DNA from: JBBDXA01 sp040902585
GTDB taxonomy: Bacteria; Planctomycetota; Phycisphaerae; Phycisphaerales; Phycisphaeraceae
Assembly: GCA_040902585.1 (NCBI GenBank)
Contig: JBBDXA010000257.1
Span: 1-61,313 of the forward strand
Direction of reading: 5' to 3'
DNA: 61,313 bases
Below the pieces are notes generated by a model that did not search any database, was not told the origin of the DNA, and was given only the letters and a program-made list of their open reading frames with translations. Of the stretch, positions 34,279-41,493 are shown piece after piece. Each line of letters starts with the position of its first letter. Positions within the stretch are counted from its first letter, which is position 1. Both the position numbers and the translations under genes were made by a program.

Positions 34279-36086
34279 CCTTCGGGAACTGGCGGGGCTG
34301 GCGCCGGCGCTGGCTGTGCCGGCGCGGGCACACTCACGTTCCTCGCCAGCACGATCACCGTCTGCCTGCGCATGCCCTTGGAATAGTTGACCACCTCGCC
34401 GCGGAAGATTTCCTTCAGCCCGGCCGCGGCCGGATCGAATTTCTGCACTTCCAGTTCGCTCGCCGTCGTGATCATCGCGCCCTTGCCTTCAAGATCCGCC
34501 CACTGCTGCATCGCCGGCCCTTTGCCGTCCTCGACCAGTTGGTAAATCGACTTCACCGACAGCTCCGGCGGCAGGTTCAAGTAGAAAAACACCGAACCTT
34601 CCTCATAGCCCGCGTGACACACCGAGGCCGCGTCGCCCAACGTGCCGCGAATCGCCGTCGCGACCTTCTTCGACACCTTGAACGATTCCTCAAGCTGCGG
34701 CAGCGCCAGCACGGACGCCACCACCATGACAATCGGGAAGCCGATAGCCAGCGCGCAGGTCGCACGGCCGAGCTGCGCTTTTCGCACCGCGCCCACGGCG
34801 ATGATGGCGATCACCGTGAAGAGAATCGTCGAAGGCATCGCCTTGCCGATGAGCGACCAGTCGCCGAGCAGGATGCCGCCGACAATCGGCGCAGCCATGC
34901 CGACCAGCGCGAACGGCACAAAGAACCACAGCCCCGCGCGGAGCCAGTGGTGATCCTTCTCGCTGAGTTCGTCGCGCTTGTGAGCTTCGATCATCGCGGC
35001 GATCGCCAGAGCCAGGGGCGGGAAGATCGGCAGGATGTAATGCGGCAACTTGGTGGCCACGAGGCTCATCATGATGAACGTCGGCAGCGCCCAGCCGAAG
35101 ATCACCGCGCGGTCCAGCGGCGTGCCGATGCGCCTGCCGAACAGGGCGCTGAACATGGCGGGCACGAAGAGCGTCCACGGAAACAGGCCGAAGATGATCA
35201 CGGGAATGTAGACCGGGATCATGGCCAGGTAGCCGAGCGTGCCCGATGCGCCGTGTCCTTCCATCGGGTTGAACATGCGATGCAGGACATGCTTGCCCAG
35301 GCCGGCCTTGGCGAGTTCGCCGCCGGAGGCGTAGTTGGCGGCGACGCCCCAGGCGAGAAACAGGCCGATGCTGGCGACGATGGCGGTGATGTAACCGCCC
35401 CAGAAGTCGCCGCCGAGCCGCACCTGTTTGCGGCAGAAGAAACCGGTGGCGATCACCATGAAGCCCGGCACCGCCAGGCCGACGGGCCCTTTGGCCATCT
35501 GCGCCATGGCGAGGGCCAGGGCGATGGCGGGCAGGTGCCACCAGCGCGGGCCGCGATAGAGGCGATCGACAAAGGGATAGACGGCCGCGGTACACCAGGC
35601 GATGAGTGTGCCGTCGGCGGTGGCGGCGGTGCCCATGTAAATCGGCATCGCCGCGGAACCGAAGATGATCATCGCGCGCAGGCCGGCCCGTCCGCCGAAC
35701 ATGCGCTTGCCGATGAGGAAGGTGATGAAGGCGGTCATCGCCATGCCGAAGGCTGAGGGCAGGCGAAGGACCCACTCGTGAACGCCGAAGGTTTCCAGCC
35801 CCGCGTTCATCAGCCAGTAAATGAGAGCCGGCTTGTGCGGGCGGATCTCGCCGTTGAAGCGAGGCACGAGGTAGTCGCCGCTGCGGTACATCTCGACGGC
35901 GGCGCGGCTGAAGCGCGGTTCGTCGCGGTCCCACAGCATCGTGCTCGAGGACATAATCAGATACACCGCCATCAGCAGCAGGGCGATGCCCAGCGCCGCC
36001 AGCGTGGTGCCTCGGTCTGTTCCGGGGTTCGACAGGAGGTCCGGCTGGTCTTCCTCTCCCGATGTGAGATCAAGCTCGCGGGTCAT
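34251..36086 (-). CDS. ArnT-like glycosyltransferase (PMT family)
   Basis: About 611 aa from the ATG at 36086; the open frame extends upstream to 36215 but there it runs through a hairpin repeat. After a short cytoplasmic start and one membrane helix comes the conserved first loop WDRDEPRFSRAAVEM, then YRSGDYLVPRFNGE and KPALIYWLM. This matches ArnT/PMT enzymes, where the acidic residue of DE is catalytic. About 11-12 membrane segments follow, with a C-terminal soluble part and a Pro-rich end. ArnT enzymes move a sugar from a polyprenyl phosphate carrier onto lipid A. The neighbouring GT2 and LAB_N genes fit this, though the sugar and acceptor are unknown. Confidence 0.88.
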   Translation of the reverse strand: MTRELDLTSGEEDQPDLLSNPGTDRGTTLAALGIALLLMAVYLIMSSSTMLWDRDEPRFSRAAVEMYRSGDYLVPRFNGEIRPHKPALIYWLMNAGLETFGVHEWVLRLPSAFGMAMTAFITFLIGKRMFGGRAGLRAMIIFGSAAMPIYMGTAATADGTLIAWCTAAVYPFVDRLYRGPRWWHLPAIALALAMAQMAKGPVGLAVPGFMVIATGFFCRKQVRLGGDFWGGYITAIVASIGLFLAWGVAANYASGGELAKAGLGKHVLHRMFNPMEGHGASGTLGYLAMIPVYIPVIIFGLFPWTLFVPAMFSALFGRRIGTPLDRAVIFGWALPTFIMMSLVATKLPHYILPIFPPLALAIAAMIEAHKRDELSEKDHHWLRAGLWFFVPFALVGMAAPIVGGILLGDWSLIGKAMPSTILFTVIAIIAVGAVRKAQLGRATCALAIGFPIVMVVASVLALPQLEESFKVSKKVATAIRGTLGDAASVCHAGYEEGSVFFYLNLPPELSVKSIYQLVEDGKGPAMQQWADLEGKGAMITTASELEVQKFDPAAAGLKEIFRGEVVNYSKGMRRQTVIVLARNVSVPAPAQPAPAPAPPVPEGHTPPPPAN

Positions 36087-36115
36087 GGGGTATTGGATCC
36101 GTTTGAATTGGCTTG

Positions 36116-36207
36116 GGTGGCTGGGGCTGAGGCTCTGCGAAGCCCCGGCCGTGGGGCGCACAAGGTTGATCGGGCCGGGGCTTGCGCGGACTCCAGCCCC
36201 AGCCACC
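36116..36207. repeat. Long hairpin with asymmetric internal loop, family B copy 2
   Basis: The outer stem is GGTGGCTGGGGCT (36116-36128) with AGCCCCAGCCACC (36195-36207). The inner stem is GCCCCGGCC (36142-36150) with GGCCGGGGC (36173-36181). The unpaired interior reads GAGGCTCTGCGAA on the left and TTGCGCGGACTCC on the right. It lies between the divergent ArnT-like and GT2 genes, close upstream of the ArnT-like start. Same architecture and internal-loop sequence as 1989-2075 but unrelated stems. Confidence 0.88.
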
Positions 36208-36321
36208 CCTATCAAAAAGACCCACTGCCGGTCATGGTGGGTGGGCAGTATACACGATACATGCGGCGCTCCTTTTGACTACCATGCGTGTTGCTTTCAC
36301 ACACGCGCGCCGGTTACCAGA

Positions 36322-37101
36322 ATGAATCCGCCCACGCACAATCCGCTGCTGTCGATCATACTTCCCGCTCTCAACGAGCAGGACAATGTCGAGCCGCTCA
36401 TCCAGGAAATTACCGAGAAAGTTCTGGATAAAGGCATCGATGCGGAGGTCATCATTGTCGATGATGGTTCGACGGATCAGACCGTGCCGCGCCTGCTTGC
36501 ACTGATGACGACGCGGCCCTGGCTTCGGCTCGTTCGCCATCAGACGCGCGGCGGGCCTTCGGCAGCCATGTGGACCGGCTTCCGCCAGGCGCGCGGCGCG
36601 ATCTTCGCCACGCTCGATGCCGATCGTCAGAATGATCCCGGCGATCTGCTGGCCATGCTCGACATCATTCAGAGCGGCAAGGCGGACATGGTGCAGGGCG
36701 ATCGCAGTGCTCATCGGCGCGACAACTGGATTCGCCGCATGTCGAGCTGGGTCGGGCGCAAGACCCGCGGCCTGCTCCTGCGCGATCCGGTGCGCGACAC
36801 CGCCTGTGCCGCCCGCATGATGAAGCGCGAATTGGGCCTTTTGCTCCCGCTGCACCTGCGCGGCATGCATCGCTTCATCTCCGTCTACCTGCGCATGACC
36901 GGCGCGAAGGTCGCGGAGATGCCCGTGAACCATCGCCCTCGCGTCGCGGGCAAGGCCAAGTTCGGCATCTGGAACCGCGCGCTGCCGGGCCTTCGCGATT
37001 GCTTTGCCGTCCGCTGGATGAAGAGCCGGTACTGCGTGCCTGCGCTCAAGGATGATGCGCCGTTTTCCGCGCCGCCTGCCGCGCCGCCTGCCGGAGAATA
37101 G
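36322..37101 (+). CDS. GT2-family glycosyltransferase (dolichol-phosphate-mannose-synthase-like)
   Basis: About 259 aa from the ATG at 36322. GT2 fold: LLSIILPALNEQDNVEPLI, then EVIIVDDGSTDQT (nucleotide-sugar DDGSxD), then IFATLDADRQNDPGDL (DxD metal site). The conserved end AGKAKFGIWNRALPGLRDCF is typical of polyprenyl-phosphate sugar synthases without a membrane domain. It would charge a lipid carrier with a sugar, the donor for the ArnT-like protein encoded divergently. The next gene (LAB_N) starts 8 bp after its stop, so the two are co-transcribed. Confidence 0.9.
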   Translation: MNPPTHNPLLSIILPALNEQDNVEPLIQEITEKVLDKGIDAEVIIVDDGSTDQTVPRLLALMTTRPWLRLVRHQTRGGPSAAMWTGFRQARGAIFATLDADRQNDPGDLLAMLDIIQSGKADMVQGDRSAHRRDNWIRRMSSWVGRKTRGLLLRDPVRDTACAARMMKRELGLLLPLHLRGMHRFISVYLRMTGAKVAEMPVNHRPRVAGKAKFGIWNRALPGLRDCFAVRWMKSRYCVPALKDDAPFSAPPAAPPAGE

Positions 37102-37109
37102 TCAGCACC

Positions 37110-37694
37110 ATGTTTCGCCTGCTCGCCATTTCTTTCATGTTGGCCGTCCTCGCTGCGCCCGCTGTCGCAGTGGACGACGGCGACATTCCCGAGAGCACGT
37201 CCACCGAGACCATCGGCGTGAAGGTGCGCATCCCCGGTGCGAACCAGATCGAGCTCACGCGCTTTGCTGACGGCCGCCTGCTCTACACCGTGTATTGGAA
37301 GGACAGGCCGCCGGCCCAGTACAACGCCGAGCAGTTCACCCGCATGCTCTACCACGAGCACACCGGCCAGCCGTTCATTTATCTGCTGTTCAACATCAGC
37401 AACCCGTGGGGCTTCGCGTGGGTGTCGCTGGGCCTGCTCGGACAAGTGCTCTTCACCGGGCGCATGATCATTCAATGGTTTGTCAGTGAAAAAGAAAAGA
37501 GATCGGTGATTCCCATTTCCTTCTGGTGGATGAGCCTGATCGGTTCGTCGATGCTGCTGGTGTACTTCGTCTGGCGCAAAGACATCGTCGGCGTGCTGGG
37601 CATGTGTACCGGCTGGTTCATCTATCTTCGCAACCTGATGCTCATCTACGCCCACAGGAAAAGGACCGATCCGCATTCACCAGACGCGGCGTGA
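37110..37694 (+). CDS. Lipid A biosynthesis N-terminal (LAB_N) domain protein
   Basis: A 194-aa protein with a signal-like N-terminus (LLAISFMLAVLAAPAVA) and a short extracytoplasmic part. The LAB_N domain of three membrane helices is recognised from WVSLGLLGQVLFTGRMIIQW, then SVIPISFWWMSLIGSSMLLV, then VLGMCTGWFIYLRNLMLIY. LAB_N occurs at the N-terminus of some LpxB proteins and as stand-alone small proteins beside GT2 and ArnT-type genes; the Q-W-F-x-S-E core is conserved here. Likely helps flip or position the lipid-linked sugar. Co-transcribed with the GT2 gene. Confidence 0.88.
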   Translation: MFRLLAISFMLAVLAAPAVAVDDGDIPESTSTETIGVKVRIPGANQIELTRFADGRLLYTVYWKDRPPAQYNAEQFTRMLYHEHTGQPFIYLLFNISNPWGFAWVSLGLLGQVLFTGRMIIQWFVSEKEKRSVIPISFWWMSLIGSSMLLVYFVWRKDIVGVLGMCTGWFIYLRNLMLIYAHRKRTDPHSPDAA

Positions 37695-37833
37695 CCCGTC
37701 GTCGTGCCGTGGCACCCAGAGTCGGTCACCCAAGTTCAGCCCTCAGCTTTCACCTCGCGCGTCCGATAGCCCATCAAGTGCGCCCGCTTCCGTGCCGATG
37801 TATCCATGGGGATCTCCCCGCGCGAATCGCACC

Positions 37834-38958
37834 ATGAACACCTCGCTGAGCCGGCAATTGACTGAAGAGCTCATCGGTAAAGAGACGACCTCGCGGCACC
37901 ACCTCGACTCGCTGCTGGAAGTCTCGCGCGCCATCGGCGCGATCCTCGACACGCACTCCCTCATGCGGACCATCATGGCCACCGTGACCGACGCCTTCGG
38001 CGCGGACCGGTCCACGCTGTTCATCCACGATGCCCCGCGCGGCCAGCTCTGGTCGCGCGTTGCCCAGGGACTGGAACAGGGCATCGAACTTCGCATCAGC
38101 GAAACGCAGGGCATTGCCGGCACCGTGTTCCAGATGCGCGAGTCATTGCGCATCGATGACACCCACATGCATCCGCTCTTTGCCCGCAATGTGGCGAAGG
38201 CGACGGGCTATGAGCCGCGTTCGATGCTGGTCGTGCCCGTGCTGCATCGGCCGGGCAACTTGGGCGGCGTGCTGCAGGTGATGGATCGCCGCGTCGCGTT
38301 CTTCACCGATGCCGACCGCGTGCTGCTGGAAGCGATCGCCGTGCAGGTGGGCATCAGCCTCGACAACGCCCGGCTCTACGAAGCGCAGGAGCGACAGTTC
38401 AAGAGCTTTGTCCGCGCCTTCAGCGAAGCCCTCGATGCCCGCGATCCGCTGACGCAGCTTCACTCCGCCAACGTCGCCAACTACGCCTCAGGCATCGCAC
38501 ATTACCTGGGCCTGCCGCCCTCGCAGCAGGAATGGCTTCGCATCGCGGGCCTGCTGCATGATGTGGGCAAGATCGGCACGCCCGAGGCGATCCTGACAAA
38601 GCCCGGCAAGCTGTCGGATGAAGAGTTCGCGGAGATGAAGAAACATGCCGGGCACTCGCGGCGCATCCTTGAGAAGATCGAGTTCACGAAAAAGTACGAA
38701 GGGTTGCCGTTCATCGCCGCGGCTCATCATGAGAAGCTCGATGGCACGGGCTATCCGGATCGATTGAAGGGCGATGAGGTGCCGCTCTTGGCGCGTGTCC
38801 TTTGTGTCGCGGACATCTTCGATGCCTTGACGCAGAAGCGACACTACCGCGAGGCGATGTCGCTGGATGAAGCGTTCGGTTTGCTCGATCACATGGTGCC
38901 GGAGCAGTTGGATACGGAGTGTGTGAAGGCGCTAAAGAAGTTCATGGGCTGCGCGTAG
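37834..38958 (+). CDS. GAF / HD-GYP domain protein (cyclic di-GMP phosphodiesterase-like)
   Basis: About 374 aa from the ATG at 37834. A GAF domain covers about residues 25-190 (ADRSTLFIHDAPRGQLWSRV, then TQGIAGTVFQMRESLRIDD, then VVPVLHRPGNLGGVLQVMD). An HD-GYP domain covers about 205-374: ALDARDPLTQLHSANVANYA, LLHDVGKIG with the HD pair at about 242-243, AAHHEKLDGTGYPDRL with HHE and GYP at about 298-308, and RVLCVADIFDALTQKRHYR. All metal-ligand residues of active HD-GYP enzymes appear present, so hydrolysis of cyclic di-GMP (or cGAMP) under control of a GAF-bound signal is likely. Confidence 0.93.
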   Translation: MNTSLSRQLTEELIGKETTSRHHLDSLLEVSRAIGAILDTHSLMRTIMATVTDAFGADRSTLFIHDAPRGQLWSRVAQGLEQGIELRISETQGIAGTVFQMRESLRIDDTHMHPLFARNVAKATGYEPRSMLVVPVLHRPGNLGGVLQVMDRRVAFFTDADRVLLEAIAVQVGISLDNARLYEAQERQFKSFVRAFSEALDARDPLTQLHSANVANYASGIAHYLGLPPSQQEWLRIAGLLHDVGKIGTPEAILTKPGKLSDEEFAEMKKHAGHSRRILEKIEFTKKYEGLPFIAAAHHEKLDGTGYPDRLKGDEVPLLARVLCVADIFDALTQKRHYREAMSLDEAFGLLDHMVPEQLDTECVKALKKFMGCA

Positions 38959-39093
38959 CCCGGCTGATGCGAACACCACGCCATAGCCAACTCGCCGCGG
39001 CCTCATCCGAGGTGTGACGTCAGGCAGCACGCCCCCGTCGCTTGAACAGCGGGCTCCACGAAATCGGCGCTCCCAGCACGGGAGCCGTGGCGA

Positions 39094-39720
39094 CTACCAG
39101 GTTGGCGAGCCCTCCATGGGCCCGACATGGTGGCGGATGTAACGCAGCGGTGGCTCCAGCGACTCCCAATCCTGGAACAGTCCCGTCCGGTCGTAGTAGC
39201 GATGCAACGTGAAACCCTTCTCATCGACTTTTCCATGATAAACACGAAAGGTCGGGCCTCCGGGAAAGTGGCGGTTGAAATCCTCTATATAGATGTCGTC
39301 GCCAACGACTTTGTATACGCCCACCGTGGCCCAAACCCCATCAGGACGGATCACCAGTTGCTCGCCTCGCACGTCACCATCGATCCGGGTTACGACCGGC
39401 TTGTCATCTGCGGGGCGCTCGCGACCCAGAAGCTTTCGACGGACAATACAATGGCCACTCTCCCAAAACCGATATATATTTGCGATATAGCTCCGATAGG
39501 CTCGCTGGCTGTAGTGAATCTCAATATATAAACTATCAAGATCGACCGCGCCGGACTCATGGGTTGCAGATCGAATTTCCTTGGGAAAACCGTCGCCCAA
39601 GCCGCGCAGAGGTATGACGGTAGATTTCTGCCCATCGGTAACCAGCCGCATCGGCGTACCGCAGCCCGTGAGAATCAGGAATACCGCCAGGCAAAGGCAT
39701 GACCACATGAGTCTGAGCAT
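39094..39720 (-). CDS. Predicted lipoprotein of unknown function
   Basis: A 208-aa protein with a lipoprotein signal (LCLAVFLILTGC, with the lipobox Cys at about residue 20). The mature part shows no motif I recognise. It contains beta-rich stretches such as IDGDVRGEQLVIRPDGVWA and VGVYKVVGDDIYIEDF, reminiscent of small lipocalin-like or copper-resistance-like barrels. Base use is slightly more AT-rich than in its neighbours. It stands alone, with 105 bp to the upstream sulfatase gene, which ends towards it on the same strand. Confidence 0.75.
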   Translation of the reverse strand: MLRLMWSCLCLAVFLILTGCGTPMRLVTDGQKSTVIPLRGLGDGFPKEIRSATHESGAVDLDSLYIEIHYSQRAYRSYIANIYRFWESGHCIVRRKLLGRERPADDKPVVTRIDGDVRGEQLVIRPDGVWATVGVYKVVGDDIYIEDFNRHFPGGPTFRVYHGKVDEKGFTLHRYYDRTGLFQDWESLEPPLRYIRHHVGPMEGSPTW

Positions 39721-39825
39721 CGCGGTGCCTCCGGTAAGAATGGTTGGAATTCAGTGTCGTGAATATACCCGACCCTGAAGCGCTGTTGTGAGAGCGCGAG
39801 GGTTGGACAACGCCCGCCTCGCGAA

Positions 39826-41358
39826 TCACGGCCGACTCCTTCCCTCCATCCGAATCTTCTCCAGCATCGCCTCCATCTCCGCGGCAATCTTCGGATGCTT
39901 CTCCGCCACGTTCTTCGTCTCGCCGATGTCCTCCGCGAGGTTGTAGAGTTCGCCATCGCCTTGCTTCTTCTTCGCGCCGCCGCCGCCCGGCGCGTACTTC
40001 CAAGCGCCCTTGCGCAGGGCGAGCCTGCCCGCCTGTTCCACGAGCGTCTCGCGGCCAACCTTCGATTCACCCAGCAGCGCAGGCATCACATCGAAACTGT
40101 CCGGCGCAGCATCGCTTGCGACTTTCGTTCCCGTCATCGCCGCGAAGGATGAAATGAAGTCCACCTGGCACACCAGCGCGCTCGACTCGCCTGGCTTCAC
40201 CACGCCCGGCCAGCTCACGATGAACGGCACGCGCGTGCCACCTTCGTAGTGACTGTACTTGCCGCCGCGAAAAGGGCCCGCGGCCTGGTGATCGCCCAGC
40301 AGCTTCACCGAATCATCCTGATAACCGTCATCGATCACCGGGCCGTTGTCGCTGGTGAAGATGACGAGCGTGTCCTTGATCAGGCCGTGCTTTTCGAGCG
40401 TGCTCATGATCTGTCCGACGCACCAGTCTGTTTCAACGATCACATCCCCGCGCGGACCCATGGGCGTCTTGCCCACGAAGCGCGGGTGCGGCACGCGCGG
40501 CACGTGAACGTCATGCAGCGAAAAGAAAAGAAAGAACGGCGGCTTCTCCGCGCCGCCCCCGGCAGTCGGCCCACCTGCACTCTTCTCGATAAACGCGACG
40601 GCCTTCTTCGTGAAGTCATCAGCGATGTCTTCATCCTTCCACCGCGCGCTCTTGCCGCCGCTCATCCAGCCGATGCGGCTGATGCCGTTGATGATCGTGC
40701 TGTTGTGTCCGTGACTGGGCTTCATCACCGTGAGCAACTCCGGGTTCTCCTTGCCTGTCGGCTCGTTGCCGACCTTTTTGTTGAAACTGACTTCGATCGG
40801 ATCCTTCGGATCGAGGCCGACGACGCGGTAGTCTTCGACGTAAACGCAAGGCACGCGATCACCGGTGGCGGGCATGAGGAAGCAGTAGTCAAAACCGATT
40901 TCGAGCGGGCCGGGCTTGATGTCGCCGTTGAAATCCATGCCGGGATCACCGAGGCCGAGGTGCCACTTGCCGACGACGCCGGTGGTATAGCCCGCGTCTT
41001 TGAGAGTCGAAGCGAGCGTGACGCGGCCGGGCTTGATGATGGCGGGGGCATCACCGCGGGCGATGCCGGTGCCCTTCAAGCGAAAGGCGTATTCACCGGT
41101 GAGCATGGCGTAGCGCGAAGGTGTACACGTCGCGGCAGGGCAGTGGCCGTCGGTGAAGCGAAGGCCACCGGCGGCGAGCTTGTCGATATGCGGCGTCTGC
41201 ACCCGCGTCGCGCCGTAGCAGCTCACGTCACCGTAACCCAGATCATCGCAGTAGATGAGTACGATGTTCGGCTTGCGCGGCGCAGCCTGCGCGAAGGGCG
41301 GAGCAGCGAAAAGCGATGCCAAGATGGCGACGGCGAGCAGGCGGTAGGACAGTGTCAT
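39826..41358 (-). CDS. Secreted sulfatase (arylsulfatase family)
   Basis: About 510 aa from the ATG at 41358; the longer open frame to 41484 crosses a hairpin repeat and is unlikely. A signal peptide (LLAVAILASLFAAPPFAQA) is followed by PNIVLIYCDDLGYGDVSCYG, whose DD (38-39) binds calcium. The formylglycine motif is C78-T-P-S-R (in ATCTPSRYAML), which needs maturation by a formylglycine-generating enzyme not present in this window. Later motifs VGKWHLG and IFTSDNGPV are typical of type I sulfatases. It is transcribed in the same direction as the DUF1549/DUF1553 and DUF1501 genes, a standard planctomycete set for use of sulfated polysaccharides. Confidence 0.94.
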   Translation of the reverse strand: MTLSYRLLAVAILASLFAAPPFAQAAPRKPNIVLIYCDDLGYGDVSCYGATRVQTPHIDKLAAGGLRFTDGHCPAATCTPSRYAMLTGEYAFRLKGTGIARGDAPAIIKPGRVTLASTLKDAGYTTGVVGKWHLGLGDPGMDFNGDIKPGPLEIGFDYCFLMPATGDRVPCVYVEDYRVVGLDPKDPIEVSFNKKVGNEPTGKENPELLTVMKPSHGHNSTIINGISRIGWMSGGKSARWKDEDIADDFTKKAVAFIEKSAGGPTAGGGAEKPPFFLFFSLHDVHVPRVPHPRFVGKTPMGPRGDVIVETDWCVGQIMSTLEKHGLIKDTLVIFTSDNGPVIDDGYQDDSVKLLGDHQAAGPFRGGKYSHYEGGTRVPFIVSWPGVVKPGESSALVCQVDFISSFAAMTGTKVASDAAPDSFDVMPALLGESKVGRETLVEQAGRLALRKGAWKYAPGGGGAKKKQGDGELYNLAEDIGETKNVAEKHPKIAAEMEAMLEKIRMEGRSRP

Positions 41359-41384
41359 CGTGCGTGTTCTCCGGGGGAAGCCGG

Positions 41385-41480
41385 GTGCCATGGGCAAGTG
41401 AGGGTTGCCGAACTTGCCCGTGCGGAGGTCGAAGGTGATTCGCACGGGCAAGCTCCGCAGACTGCGCTTGCCCATGGCAC
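41385..41480. repeat. Long hairpin with asymmetric internal loop, family B copy 3
   Basis: The outer stem is GTGCCATGGGCAAG (41385-41398) with CTTGCCCATGGCAC (41467-41480). The inner stem is CTTGCCCGTGCG (41413-41424) with CGCACGGGCAAG (41441-41452). The interior is TGAGGGTTGCCGAA on the left and CTCCGCAGACTGCG on the right. Both stems are perfect. It fills almost the whole space between the DUF1549/DUF1553 stop and the sulfatase start, so it would be in their shared transcript. Confidence 0.9.
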
Positions 41481-41493
41481 ACAACGCGGAACG

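Noticed and set aside
34239..35756. Long plus-strand open frame (505 codons) opposite the ArnT-like gene
   Set aside because: Rich in His/Asp/Arg/Gly without domain pattern; it is the antisense of a clear 11-12 helix membrane protein. Long antisense frames are expected in high-GC DNA.
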